Part shown: in pieces, positions 33,360 to 45,168 of the stretch
How the letters are laid out: each line of letters begins with the position of its first letter
Numbering within the stretch: the stretch's first letter is position 1
Source of the DNA: Anastrepha obliqua
Taxonomy: Eukaryota > Arthropoda > Insecta > Diptera > Tephritidae
Assembly (NCBI RefSeq): GCF_027943255.1
Contig: NC_072893.1
Location: forward strand, 82,901,784-82,965,783
Direction: 5' to 3'
DNA: 64,000 bases
Position numbers and translations under genes: made by a program
The notes under the pieces: generated by a model
Databases searched by the model: none
Seen by the model: only the letters and a program-made list of their open reading frames with translations
Told to the model about the DNA's origin: nothing

Positions 33360-33600
33360 TGCAGATCAGTTTGTAGTTCTCTTGTTTGAATTGTATGTGA
33401 TCAGCGCTTTTGGCAATCTCATCTACAATTTCGTTTCCTGCAATGCCCTTATGCCCGGGTACCCAATAGATGTGTAACCCTCTGTCTCCGGCTAGTCTCT
33501 CTATGGCTTCCATGGTTCTAAGAACGTTTCTAGATAAAATTCCATATGAATTTATTGCCTTCATTGCCACTTGACTGTGCAAGATTTTAGCAAAAAATGA
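33360..33600 (-). pseudogene. LINE RNase H fragment joined to copy D
   Basis: The minus-strand frame (86 codons) contains HSQVAMKAINSYGILSRNVL and LHIYWVPGHKGIAGNEIVDE, the second half of an RNase H domain. It ends at an abrupt junction near 33,355, where the linker of copy D begins. RNase H should follow, not precede, that linker, so two copies have been fused. Confidence 0.65.
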
Positions 33601-33762
33601 TTTAAAAACTAAATAGGGTGATTAATTTTGCGCCACCTTGTATATATATTTTGCGTCACCTTATAAGCGTTGTGTAATTAACCTCTGAAGTGAAAGGGCA
33701 AACTAGTCAGCCCACATACCTGTTCATGAACTGGTTCTAGAGTGATTAAAATTGCACTAGTT
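33601..33762. other. Spacer
   Basis: Repeated ttgcgccaccttgtatata / ttgcgtcaccttataag at about 33,627 and 33,651 forms a short direct repeat. No gene. Confidence 0.4.
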
Positions 33763-34070
33763 GCGGCCGCCGTAACCGGATGTGTTGGTGCGGGACTACC
33801 ATTCGGAAGTTGGAGAACGTAGGTTCAAATCTCGGGGAAACACCAAGTGAAGAGAGTTTTTTTCTAATAACGGTCACCCCTCGGCAGGCAATGGCAAACC
33901 TCCGAGTGTATTTCTGTGATGAAAAAGTTCCTCATAAAAAAATATCTACCGTTCGGAGTTGGCTTAAATCTGTAGGTCCTTTCATTTGTGAAACAACATC
34001 AAGATGCTCGCCACAAATAAGAGGAAGAGCTCGGCCAAACACCCAAAATGCGTATTCTTCAATTATATTT
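33763..34070 (+). mobile_element. tRNA-derived SINE, copy 4
   Basis: The head gcggccgccgtaaccggatg contains a mutated A box and aggttcaaatctcggggaaa a weakened B box. The body and tail are as in the full-length copy, up to aacacccaaaatgcgtattc and a final caattata. Nearly full length. Confidence 0.85.
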
Positions 34071-34109
34071 GTTTAAATAGCTTTTATTTGAAGTTACTTT
34101 CATTAGGTT

Positions 34110-34420
34110 GGTTTGATTGGTTTCGGTACCAACTTTTTAATGTTTGGTATCAACTTTTTTAATGTTCTTTAGAGTATTGCTATACACAATTGGTGCGGTT
34201 TAAGTACCTTATTAGGTTGTTGACGTCTAAGCCAGCAAGTTGTGCGAGACTCTTGAACAATGGTTTGCCCAGGGTTGACATTCTCTTCTTCCTTAAGGCA
34301 GGGCATTCACATAAGAAATGGAAAATCGTTTCCTTTTTCTCTGGTTGTTTACAACTGTGAAAGTATGTGTTGTGAGGAACAACAGATGAAAAGCCAGTTA
34401 TTACTACTGTGAGTCTCCAA
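34110..34420 (-). pseudogene. LOA/I-like LINE C-terminal fragment, copy E
   Basis: Minus-strand reading gives MTGRLETHS..., then VVPHNTYFHSCKQPEKKETI and FHFLCECPALRKKRM, the Cys/His segment closing RNase H-bearing ORF2 proteins. It continues as STLGKPLFKSLAQLAGLDVN. Only this 3' piece remains. No tail repeat is visible. Confidence 0.6.
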
Positions 34421-34805
34421 GCGTCCGGTCATTTCATGTTTATCAATAATGACGTTTGTTGGTTGTGGTTGAAGGTGGACCATAACTTTCTACTAATTTT
34501 GCATGTCGTCTGGTCTCTGCATATACAATCGGCGATTCGGAGTTATTTTGAGGTTATTGTATTCTTGATTGTACCCAGTGGTGGGAATACCGATTCTGCA
34601 AGAACGTTATTTGAGGCAGATCGCCCTCTTGCCAGTAAGAGATAGGCTTCAGAAAAAATTAGATTCTGAAATATGTATGTAAAGAAATAAATACATATAG
34701 GCCCTATGCAGATCTCAAAAAATCTCTTAAGATATGCCAAACAAAATTTCTTGTATGCAGGATTTGAGCAGAACTGTAGATATATGTGGGTTTAGTGTGA
34801 GTCAT
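34421..34805. other. Spacer
   Basis: No recognised gene. The frame at 34,543-34,740 is uninformative. Confidence 0.45.
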
Positions 34806-35010
34806 CGCGGTGACCGTCATAGTCGAATACGTTGGAGCGTGACTAACATTCGGAAGTGCGTAAGTTTGAATGCAATAAACACCAAAATGATAGAAAAGTT
34901 CTTTCTGTAGCGGTCTACCCTCGGCAGACGATGGCAAACCTCCAAGTGTATTTCTGACATGAAAAAGCCATTCGACCAAACACCCAAAAAAGAACTTAAG
35001 CGTCAATAAA
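34806..35010 (+). mobile_element. tRNA-derived SINE, copy 5 (deleted)
   Basis: Recognisable head (ccgtcatagtcgaatacgtt) and body (ggcaaacctccaagtgtatt), but the middle between catgaaaaagcc and attcgaccaaacacccaaaa is missing about 110 bases relative to the full-length copy. The B box is degraded (aagtttgaatgc). Confidence 0.75.
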
Positions 35011-36702
35011 ATATTAAAGTACACATATCAAAAATTTACGCTATTAAAACATAATTTATTTAGAGCTAAATTTAGGTTCAACATAATTTCCACATATGTT
35101 TAGATGTACTTCATTATTTCTCATTGGAAAAGTAACTCCGTTGGTGTCCTTCCTCTATGAGACTGGCAAATAAGGAATTCTGGAGAAAATTCGTGAGAAG
35201 TCAATATTAGCATCAAAAAAGTGTTGTTACGTCTGTAAATAATTTCAAAGATAGGAACATTTTTTTTAATATTTTAATTTATATTGAAATACTTTTGATT
35301 TTGTAGCTCCAACTCAACTTAACTAGAAGACACCTACACCATATTGGTAGGCTGAGACGAAAAAAGTTCGCCGTACACCCATGAGCTAAGGTATTTTTGT
35401 GAGGCAATTTAGAATTTTTTTTCGAATAGACTTTTTTTCTAGTAGGTTGGTACGATCTAGTGCACAGACATGGAAGTAAGGAAAGTTTATTAGAGTAATA
35501 TTATCTTATTCAAAAATATTTTTTTTTCTTTGACAAAATTATGAACTTTAAATGGTATGTTAATGATGTTCAGATAGTAAAAATGCTTATGTGCATATGC
35601 GGATGTACGCACATACACGCACACTGGTAAATTGTTACTCGAATACATGCAAATGAAGTTAAATTAATTTCCATACCCTTTCAACTTCCAAAGTCTTTAA
35701 TCGGCATCGTCACTCAAACAACACACCAACACAAACACACACACACATTTACCATATTAAATTATAGTAAAAACCGCAATTTTCCAATTTACATTTGATT
35801 AAGCCGTGTGTTGTTTGCCAATATTGATGGCATTTAAGTGAAAACAACAAACGCTGCCAGACGCACAAATTGCGTCGCCAGAGGGAGTAAGGGCACAACG
35901 GCAAGGTATCTCGCACGTAGTTGAGCAGCGTGATTTTAATTTTCGCCAACGCTTGGCCAACCGACAACAACTAAATAATGTCACAATTAACGCAGATTGC
36001 ACTTTAACGGTCAGCCAAATTGGTGATATTGGTTGTGCGTGCGGTAGGCGTGGCAATTGTGGGAAGAAGTAAATCAATATTTAAAATTTTAATTTGGCGC
36101 ACAATTCGTTCATTGCGTTGACCGGTTCGTTGGGCAATCAAAACCAGTCTGACAGCAAGCCAATTGCAGGTGAAAAGGTATGTTTTAAAAGCAGAGAGGT
36201 GGGCATGGCGGGGCATAATTAAAAAATATTGCACACAGCGTCAAATAGAATAATTAAAGAGCAATAAAAAACTTGTTATCGAGTAAAAATTTGGAAGAAA
36301 AAAAATTTGAACTGACGCAGTTTTGTGGCAGGTGGTTTGTGAATGGCACGAGGCCATTTATAAAATATCCTATATAGCTTTTTACAAGCCCTACTCTCTG
36401 AATCATTAATTTGTTAGAAACGACATTCGAAATGTCTACGTGGTCATTCTGGTTAATTCAAGGAAATGCGAAACGCCTGTTGTTGGACAGTTGGTTTGAG
36501 GTTTTGTCTTAGTAGCGCTCCACGAAAAGGTATCAGGTTCTGAGTGGATGCCGCTGCTGACCTTTATTATTTAGTCTTGGGCTATCAGCGAAGATAGCCA
36601 CTAACTCTGGTTTAAGCAGAAGGCCTTTTAGCAAATATTGCGGAGTGTTTAATTTGTATAATCAGTACTTCTCAAATACATGTCATGGCTGTAAAGGAAT
36701 TA
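35011..36702. other. Non-coding region
   Basis: CA/AC-rich patch near 35,715-35,745, otherwise AT-rich unique DNA. Several frames around 35,750-36,235 overlap one another on the minus strand with no domain. Confidence 0.55.
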
Positions 36703-37985
36703 CAGTATACTCTCTCCTAACAGACACCCCATAAACGGGCAGTTTATTCAGTACCAAAAAATTCTTAAGGGTTTTTGAGAATTTTTCCCTCTTGAGCGGA
36801 CAACCCTCTCATAACAAGACGCGGACACTTGTTTTCCACACCAAAGGGTATTTTAATTCCGCATAATCGGACAGCCTTCAATATTGTTTTTACGTTTACT
36901 ATCTACCATATTGGTACAGCTGTTGCTTATTCAATAGCACTTGTAAGTATAGAGGGAATCTCCTAAATACGAATAACTTGTTTTTAATGAATCTGCTAAA
37001 GCCACAAGGCCTGAATATTGATAAATTGTGCTTCGAATGGTTTGTGAAGGCACGGAATAAAAGCATTCCTTTATCAGAGGGCAAAGCTAAAGAAATTTCA
37101 GTGAAACCCAATTACGTCGGTTTCAGTGCATCATACATCAATATGATGCCAAAACTTTTACCGAAAAGGAACCATATTCGATTGAAAGATTTTATTCGGG
37201 AAACATTGGTAATGCAGATGAGACTGGCTTGTTTTTCCGAGCATTACCAGATAAAGCATTTGCATTAATAGGTGAAAATGCATAGGTAGAAAAATGGCTA
37301 AGGATAGGGTCATGATTTTACACTGCGTCAATATGAGTGGAGAAAGATAACGTCTTTTTTTATTGGGAAATCTGCAAGACCTCGGGCATTTCGCAACATA
37401 AATTTGCGAAAAATAAACAGTTTGATAGAAAAATGCAACTTCAAGAGCGGAGCGTCGTTATATTCCTAGCGGCTTCCCATCCTCACGATCTAAAATTGAA
37501 AAATGTTAAAGCTATTTTTCTCCCAGCAAACACAACAGCATTCTGTCAGCCCCTTGACCAAAGCGTTATAAAAAACTTTAAGTTCATGTACATATAAATC
37601 GTTATTTGTAAAACAAATTTTTTTCGGATGGAAGAGACAAATTCTGCTATGGAGTTATCCGAATCAATTTATTAGATGTTGTTTATTTCATGCACAAAGC
37701 GTGGGAGCAAGTGAGTCCACAGGCAATACAAAATTCTTTCATTAAACCTGGGTTTGGGAAAACAAATATGCCCAATAACGATAACGGTTGGACTGCAGAA
37801 GATGAGCTTCCGCTATCAGCACTTGCTCAGTTCTCCAACGTTATTAATCGAGCTCAGAGGTCAGAAATCTAAGTTGACATGGAAGACTATTTTAATTTAG
37901 ATAATGAAATATTTACTAATGATGAAGATGTGGAATATCTCAATACTGAAGTGTTAACGAGATTGACGACAAGTTAACTTCCTAT
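36703..37985 (+). mobile_element. pogo/Tigger-type element relic
   Basis: The left end CAGTATACTCTCTCCTAACA directly follows a TA and resembles Tigger/pogo termini (CAGTA... with CTCTC..AAGCGGACA-like repeats). aagacgcggaca and gagcggacaacc follow nearby. The transposase relic is at 36,978-37,872. No matching right terminus was found, so the right end is approximate. Confidence 0.65.
36978..37872 (+). pseudogene. pogo/Tigger transposase, decayed
   Basis: Frames on the plus strand give CFEWFVKARNKSIPLSEGKA (end of the CENP-B-type DNA-binding region), then a DDE-domain block AIFLPANTTAFCQPLDQSVI with the Asp of PLDQ. Downstream comes HKAWEQVSPQAIQNSFIKPG. The position that normally reads (L/I)DN..AHP now reads FLAASHPHDL, so the second catalytic Asp is lost. 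Further C-terminal sequence is acidic (TAEDELPLSA). Several frameshifts separate the segments. Confidence 0.7.
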
Positions 37986-38329
37986 GAAGAGGCTTATTTA
38001 GCTATAAGAAAACAAAAAGCTTTTCTCTCAACCATAACGAACTTAAGGGTGTTGAACTGCCTACTGATCTTCAAATACATGTTCAGGATATTGAAAGTAA
38101 TGGAAAAACTCGCACAATCTAAAACATCTGTCTTTTCTAAATCAATTTGAACATCTTGTTTAATAAATTTTTTTTTTTTAATTCTTAAAAACATTTTGAT
38201 GAACATCTGATATCTGTTTAAGCATATAGAGGAGATAGGAAGAGATAGGAGAGATAGAAAAGATGTGTACTATATATACTTAGGACGAAACATTCAAATG
38301 CTCATTTAGTAGACACTGATGAAACATGA
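37986..38329. other. Spacer
   Basis: GAGATAGGAAGAGATAGGAG purine repeat near 38,230. No gene seen. Confidence 0.45.
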
Positions 38330-38500
38330 TGGCGTTATTGAATATAATAAAGGCATGAGAGGGGTTGATAAGCATGATCAACAAGTAGCGTGCTTTCCTG
38401 TAAGAAGGAAATATGTAAAGGAATTCAAGAAAATGCTTTTTTATCTAAATATTATATGTGGCCTTTTACAATGCGTATGTTTTTTGCAATACTAAATATT
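38330..38500 (+). pseudogene. piggyBac-like fragment 2
   Basis: Plus-strand reading from 38,339: IEYNKGMRGVDKHDQQVACF, then RRKYVKEFKKMLFYLNIICG. YNK.M.GVD..DQ is the piggyBac motif carrying the last two catalytic Asp residues, followed by the usual ..+K....+K..F.L. segment. No TTAA-bounded ends were identified. It is not obviously the same family as the element at 7,678. Confidence 0.65.
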
Positions 38501-40157
38501 GCAGTTACTAAGCTATTCAAATATCATACATGTAGGAATATGTGAATATCATATGGAATATGAAATATCATGATATAAATTAATTCTTGCATCAAATATG
38601 TTGTTCTCACTCTATACCCCAAAGATTAAATGTGCTCCAGCAAAAAAATATTTGAATATATGTGCACCCAAAGGGTTAAGACAATTACTACGAAATGTGA
38701 AATTTCTTCTACCAAGCTTTGTGGAAAAATTATTTTCTCATGAAGAAAAGAGTAGGAGAGTTTTTTTACTAGAAAAACTAGAACCGCCTAAAAAGCTTCT
38801 TGAAGGCAACTGGAATTGGGATGAATAAATGATTTTACATTAGTATAATTCGTTAAATTTTTACATCGAGTTTCTTAACTTCAAAATATATATACTTTTA
38901 CGATCGAGATAAGGCATTTAGAAAAAATATCAAAAGTCCTCCATACAATTTTAAGTTGAAATTTTTAGCTTTTTGTTTGGTATAAAATTATTGTTTATAT
39001 CTAAAAACACGAGAAAATTCAGTAAATTTCAATACTCAATGATGAATGTGACGTGAGGTAAGAATTGAAAAAAACTTATGATTCTGACACAAAGCTTAAA
39101 AACATGCAAGTTGAAACACACATAACTTCGCAGTAAATCGCGCTAGAAAATAGTTTTTTTTTTAAATAATATCTGGTTACACTAACAATAATTTCATAAA
39201 GTGTGAATGAAATCGGTAACATGAACTTTTGCGCTTGGTACGCTTAGCGAATTTTGTCCAATATTATTATTTTTTTTTGTATGGACTTTGGTTTGAAGCC
39301 AGTGTACACAAGCTTATAAAATTGTGCAGTTCAAATGATAAAAATGCAGATACTCTCTTTTTGACTATCACCATGGCATTCGCGCTTTCGCCCAAACCTA
39401 GACGCTTATTAACTGGTTGTTTACTTTTTTGTGCTTTTCCTTTTCCATTTCAGCACTATTTACCTATTCGTTTGGTGTGCAATTATTTATTCAATAGCGA
39501 AATTGTGATTTGTTTACCTTTTGTCCGGTTGACAAGGCATCCGATGGTGTTTCCGCAATGAGAGTATACACATTTACACCCATACATACAAATATTTCCT
39601 TTGAAATAACAAAATAACAATTTTGTGTGATTAAATAAACGACCGAGTCAACAAACATCGCAAAACGATCCATAATTTGTGGGTTCCCTTTCAGGCACCT
39701 CTCGCATTCGTCTCTCCCACAACCAATAAATCAACCTCCATTGCGTTACTGTTTGATGTGAGCGTTGATATCGATTACATGAAACGTCTGTTTATGCTAT
39801 TACAACTATCAGCTTTTATTCAGTCGGGTAGCCTGTTGCGTTTGCATGCTTGAAACAGCTTTTTAGGCGTCAAAGCATCCGTCTGCGGCGCAGTACACTT
39901 AAATAAACAAACAAGCAAACAAAAGGAAGCAACTAAGCAACACTTGACGCATAGATATGCATACATATACTTACATACATCCTCGCTACTTTCCTTTTTT
40001 TTGGCATTTCGTGGACTGTTCGAAATATTCGCAGCATGTGCCAGCTGTCCACTTTTTGCGCCGAAAACCTTCTCCCTCATGCTGCTTATTCCTTTTGCAG
40101 CCTTTATAATAAGGATATTTTGCTTGTTTTGTCCTTATGCAAGCATTTCTATACATC
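38501..40157. other. Non-coding region with one unrecognised frame
   Basis: The frame at 38,598-38,828 (76 codons, Lys-rich: KKYLNICAPKGLRQLLRNVK) is unrecognised. It could be an extension of the piggyBac relic, but its motifs do not show it. The rest is AT-rich unique DNA. Confidence 0.45.
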
Positions 40158-40832
40158 TGTGTTCACAATAATAGCAGCGCGACAACTGCAAAGTTTCGAC
40201 TATTTACTTATTTTGTATTTAATTTTTGTTTTTTTATAAAAACGTAGTTTATAACCCAAAAAAGACCATATAACTGAAAGATTAAAACTTTGTACAAAAT
40301 TAAAAAAAAATTAATAAATTTTCAACCCAATTACATACTTTCATAATCTTTAGAAAAGTTCTGCTTTTACAGTTTTCTAGTCCGTTCAATTTTATATAAT
40401 AGGTGCCAGTTTAAAGAGGCTCAAATTCGCGTTGATTTCTGTCAATATTTTTGCTGTTTTGCATTTTCTGCTATATAAAGAATGATTTTTATGTGGAGCA
40501 AATACCACCATAACTACCAACAAAAAAAAAAAAATTATCAAAAATCAACCCGAATTTTCAGTCAGTGTAAATATGCTCTTTATTATAATAAAATTCATTG
40601 TGCATACACTGAATTTTTCCGATTAAAATTTTCATGACTTGTTTTGGTTAAAATTTTGATGAAAACTTTTTATATATTAGTTTTTAAATTCTATATCTAG
40701 TTTGAAACTTAAACTTATATGGTTTTTGTTGTAGAATAAATTCTACTTTTATGAAAAATTAAAAAAATAAAATAAAAAGTAGTTAGAGAGTTAAATATTG
40801 AAATATGTCACACTGCTATTATTGTGAACACA
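40158..40832. mobile_element. MITE with TGTGTTCACAATAATAGCAG ends
   Basis: 675 bp bounded by inverted repeats: left TGTGTTCACAATAATAGCAG, right its reverse complement at 40,813-40,832. The interior is AT-rich and non-coding. The repeat style fits a non-autonomous Tc1/mariner-type element, although a TA duplication is not obvious at the edges. Internal blocks recur at 5,120-5,470. Confidence 0.75.
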
Positions 40833-41594
40833 AGCGCATATATACTTACTCAATAGACAGATATTTAGATACATAACTATGTATTGATGTCATTGCCAGC
40901 TGTGTAGTAACAATTCGTTTGTAATATTATTTAACACTGCTTTTTAGGGAACCAGCGAAAATCCACTTCAAGTATCGAAGCGTTACCACTTAACAGATTT
41001 CTTCTACTTCTAATACTGAGTGGGCTGTCCGGCTTGTTCCGACAGCAATGAAGCATTAACTGGCTTCCTTTTATTTATTTGGGTTACTTGTGTGGGTCAC
41101 CGACCGACGGGCTGACTTATTAATTTTTGGCCATTATTACTTGGGATTTGTATCGATATTTTTTGCTCGAAGGGAAACCGTCAATTCATTATTTACGTTA
41201 CGCTTGAAAGTGCTTTAAGCCACGAGAAAATTTGTACGTTAAAATAATTCAAAGAAATGAAACACGCCTTCAAATCGCACCGCTCAAGTCTCAGAAACTT
41301 CAGAAACCAAATAGAACTCAACACGCTGGCTGCCATGGCTATCATATTATATTTGATGTGTTTGGTGAGATTTGCTTTATTAAATACAAGAGCAACTTTG
41401 CATTCAGTCAGGTCGCGGCTACCAAATACCTTTATGATACCCCTTGAAAATTTCATAAAAACTTTACTGATGGTCCCTCTATGAAGAGAAATGTGTTGTT
41501 AATGACACAAAAATCAGTAGTTTGATTTGGCATTTACAAATATTGTATGAAAGCTATGCAACCTCTTCAAGGAACAATTGTGGTATCTATCACA
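40833..41594. other. Spacer
   Basis: No recognised gene. Overlapping frames at 41,193-41,484 lie on both strands and are uninformative. Confidence 0.5.
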
Positions 41595-41715
41595 AAATAT
41601 GCATAATTCGGTGTACGTATTTGAATATAACTCAAAGAGCTGTTGGAATCCTACTATGAAATTTTCAGGGGTTGCTGAGCATAGTCTAAGCTATTAATGA
41701 AAAATCAACAAATCG
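41595..41715 (+). repeat. Dispersed repeat shared with 11,325-11,445
   Basis: See the partner copy. Blocks gtacgtatttgaatataa and agcatagtctaagctattaa align in order. Both copies are in the same orientation. Confidence 0.55.
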
Positions 41716-41865
41716 GAGAGGATTTTCTTTTTGTTTTCTAAATGAATGGGTGCCAATTTTATTGCCATCTTCAATCAACTTGACTTTTCGATGTGAAGCG
41801 TGGTTGAATCAAAGGTTAGCGTAAAGCGGCTGCAAATCTGATGGAAGTAAATTTTAATATTTTCA

Positions 41866-42035
41866 ACTGCGTACTACCATTCGGTATGTCCAAGTTTATA
41901 GTTTAGTGAAACACCAAATGATTGAAAATATTTCTTCTAATAGTCATCGCCCCTCAACAATCAATGTCAAACCTCTAAGTGTATTTCCGCCACGAAAGGG
42001 CCTCTCATAAAAACCATCTGTCGTTCTGAATACAC
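41866..42035 (+). mobile_element. tRNA-derived SINE, copy 6 (5' truncated)
   Basis: Starts mid-head (gcgtactaccattcggtatg) without the A box. The body is present through cacgaaagggcctctcataa and catctgtcgttctgaata. Confidence 0.7.
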
Positions 42036-42134
42036 TGCGGGCAAGAAACATCAAAATTTGCAACAGTTTTCTCCTTACAGCTGCTGCCACTGAGTGCTTC
42101 CAGGTTACGCCTCACTTGGTCTCCCCAACGTAGC

Positions 42135-42326
42135 TTAGGTCTTCCCCGAGACATGACCATGCCAGCGCAACCACTGTGTTTTAATAAGCTTCACTATGTT
42201 CACATCTTGGTATAGCGCATACAGCTCGCTGTTCCATCGGATACGGAAATCATTCTCGCTTATTCGAGGAGGATCAAAGATTTTCCGGAGAATTATTTTT
42301 TTCGAACGTTCCCAGTTCTGCCTCAT
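42135..42326 (-). pseudogene. LINE post-RT C-terminal segment
   Basis: WERSKKIILRKIFDPPR and then RIRWNSELYALYQDVNIVKL, ending KTQWLRWHGHV. The same segment is seen in the fragments at 6,515-7,190 and 29,200-30,325, with different residues; those belong to a related family. Confidence 0.7.
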
Positions 42327-43089
42327 CAGTTGTCGTTATCGTTCAAGCATTTCCGCTATATACGTTCCCAGTTCTGCCTCATCAGTTGTCCTTATCGTCC
42401 AAGCATTTCCGCCATATACAAGGAAGAGGATGATTAGATTTTTGTACAGCGTTATTTCCGTTTTTCGAGAGAGAGCTCTACTTCTCAATTGGCTACTGAT
42501 AATATATTATATATATATTCCTTTTCCTTTGTTCACTCCTCTCGGAAGCATAGGGTCTCGACAAGATTCTTTCATCTTACACGGTTCTATGCTGTGTTTT
42601 TTGCACCGTCTCATGAGATGTCGGCATCTGCTAGTTCGCGCAACATCGACCTTCTCCAAATGTTTTTTGGTCGCCCCCCACCTCTGCTCCCTTGCGGGTT
42701 CCAGTCAAGTGCCATGCCCGTGATGCTATCTGGTGGTTTTCTCAGTTGACCTATCCGTCGCCACTTTCTGCGTTTGATTTGCCTAAGAATCGGTTCCTCG
42801 TTCGTTATTATCTAGAGAGCGTCGTTACTGATGGTGTTTGGCCAGAATATTCTGCAGATGATGCGGAGGCATTTGTTGATGAAGGATTGTAGCCTCTGTG
42901 TGATGGTGTTAGAGACCACCCATGTTTCGCTTCCGTACAACAATACTGCCTTTACACATGAGCCGAATATTCGTAATTTAGTGCGCCTGGAGATTTGCGT
43001 CTTGTTTTGTTTAGCCCGCAGTTGACATCTTCATCTGCTCCACCATCTGCCGTGAATATGGTGCCGAGGTAGCAGAAGCTTTCAACGAA

Positions 43090-44074
43090 TTCCACCGGGC
43101 ATCCGTCAACCAATATCTGCCTTGCGTTATTGTGGTTAACTCTCATAGCCTTGGTATATGCGGAGTTGACCTCCAGTCCGACAATGCGTGCCAGCGCGAA
43201 TAGTTTGGTCGCCTTCGCTTGCACGTCAATCGGAGAGTTTGTGAGAGGGGACGCAGATGTCATCGGCGAAGTCCAGGTCCTCGAGATGTTTGGTGAAACT
43301 CCATATGATGCCTTTTTTGTGCTGAGTCACTTGGCTCATGGCTTCATCAAGGACGGTGGCGAAGAGAAGGGGCGACAGGGGAAACCTTGCCTTACGCCTG
43401 CTCCCTTTCTACTCAATGCCAGCCATATTGCGTCTCTTTTGATAGTGTCGAACGCCTTCTTAAAGTCTGCAAACAGCATGTCTACTATAATCCGAAGTGT
43501 GTTGGCTTGGTCAGCACAGCTTCGGTGAGGGCGAAAACCAGCTTGCTCGTCTTTTAAGGAGCGTTCGATATCTTTGAGCCTGCTTTCTATGATTACGGCT
43601 ACAATTTTGTAGATGGTGTTAAATAGTTATTCCTCACCAGTTGCCGTAGTCACGCAGGTCGCCTTTCTTGGGCAGCTTCACTATGATACCTTTTGTCCAG
43701 GACGGAGGCAACTTTTCATTGCTCCAGACGGCGGTGATGCGGGGATAAAGAATTTCCATTGATATTTGCGGGTCGGCTGTTATTAGTTCAGGCTGTATGC
43801 CAGCTTTGCCCGCCGCTTTGTTGAGCTTCAGCTTCTCAATTGCATCCTTAATCTGCGGTAGACTAGGGCAGGTCGTTCCAATTTTATTGTTGGTTTTTGT
43901 TGAGCTGCCCACTTCGAAGCTAGATATGCTGCTAAGAGCAATGTTGCTAGTTGCTTCAAAGTGCTCCTTCCATCTTCGAATCTGGTCATCATTGGAAGTC
44001 AGTAAAGCATCATTCAGATCTCTGATCGGCTGGTTGCTGCTACTTCGGGTGACTATGCGGTACAGCTGTCTCAT
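43090..44074 (-). pseudogene. LINE reverse transcriptase domain
   Basis: Begins with a linker (NDDQIRRWKEHFEATSNIAL) and KLNKAAGKAGIQPELI (the K..G.DGI.PELL block), then PPSWTKGIIVKLPKKGD. After a frame break come FADFKKAFDTI (first palm Asp), VRQGF..SPLLFATVLDEAM and DLDFADDICVP (the FADD catalytic pair at about 43,240-43,290). Then comes FCYLGTIFTADGGADED in another frame. All catalytic Asp codons are readable, but frameshifts separate them. Confidence 0.78.
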
Positions 44075-44678
44075 GTTGTTTACTTCTGCTGCTGCTTCGG
44101 CATTCCTAGCAAGGTCTTCAGCGAACTTTCTCCTATCATTTCTAGCTGATTTTTTTACTTGCCCCCTCTCTGTAGGCTGGCCTGGTTTTTATTGTGCCAA
44201 GTTTTTCCTGAGCGATCTGCCTGAGCGTGGCTTTTGAAGCTTCCCAATCAGTGTTGTTGTGGTTGGTGAGCAGGTTTTCGCGAAAGGCGCTAGTTGTTTC
44301 TTTTTTGGTGGCGAGATCGCGCAGTAGCTGGACGTTGAGTCGCTTATGTCTGCGTGGTGTGTACTTTTACTGTACTTACTACGTCTGTTCCTGACATCAA
44401 GTAGCGAGCCTCTCCACTTACGACTCACGCAAATCTATCTATCTGGTTACGAGTCGTTTCACTGGGTGAGGTCCAAGTGTATTTACGGATTTCCTTGTGG
44501 GGGAAAATTGAGCCACAAGCTGAAACGTCTGGCACACATAAATTAGTCTGCCTCCTTTGTTGTTACGTGATCCGCAGCCATGCGCGCCCATGATTTCTTT
44601 TAGGCCAGAGTTGTTATTGCCTATTTGCGCATTGAAGTGAGGAAAGTTATATCGCCTGTGCGGATGGAAGTGTGGCCG

Positions 44679-44990
44679 TTAACTGTGAGTAGAGCAGTCA
44701 GCGTCCTCTGTCGGTGCGTAGCATTGTACGATGCTAACGTGTCGATGGGCGTTACTGCAGAAGCGTGCCAGGATTATGCGGTCTGAGATTGGCTTCCAAG
44801 AATGCAAGGTGTTACGCATTTTCCTAGAAATTATAGGGCCAACGCCGCTTTCACCTCTGTCATCTTTTCTGCTGTGCAGTATTGTGTTGCCATACGCTGA
44901 CGTGCTTTCACCGCTGCCGTTCCATCTCATTTCGCTTACGCCGAGTATGTCGATGTTATAGGTCGCCAACTGCACTTCGAGTTGGGCTTG
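44679..44990 (-). pseudogene. LINE endonuclease domain (EEP fold)
   Basis: Minus-strand frame: YNIDILGVSEMRWNGSGE (the SEMRW Glu is catalytic in the family), SRKDDRGESGVGPIIS and VSIVQCYAPTEDADCSTH. The domain nicks target DNA to prime reverse transcription. It is open for 98 codons; the first strand of the domain and its later SDH-type motif are not in this frame. Confidence 0.75.
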
Positions 44991-45168
44991 TCTGAATGCT
45001 TCCCTGAGAGTCCTAACGTTCCATTATGCTATTCATGTCCTGGTGCGTGTGCCAAATGTCGTCATCATAGTCGTATATTCGAGGCTTTGCCTTGCTTTGG
45101 TTACGTTAATATATTTCATTTGATTTGGTTGAGCTCATCCTCCTATTTTTGGCGTGCGTCTTGAAGGG

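Larger units (their letters stand above)
42045..45115 (-). mobile_element. Near-complete endonuclease/RT non-LTR element
   Basis: About 3 kb on the minus strand with, in order, an apurinic-type endonuclease domain, a linker, a reverse transcriptase with all main blocks, and a C-terminal segment. All frames are broken, so it is dead, but domain content is the fullest of any LINE here. It sits between two SINE copies (41,866 and 45,169). Confidence 0.78.

Noticed and set aside
42196..42723. 175-codon plus-strand open frame
   Set aside because: Antisense to the C-terminal part of the LINE; the minus-strand translation has recognisable LINE motifs.
43797..44237. 146-codon hydrophobic plus-strand frame resembling a membrane protein
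   Set aside because: Antisense to the LINE linker and RT; the hydrophobicity is an artefact of reading Glu/Lys codons backwards.
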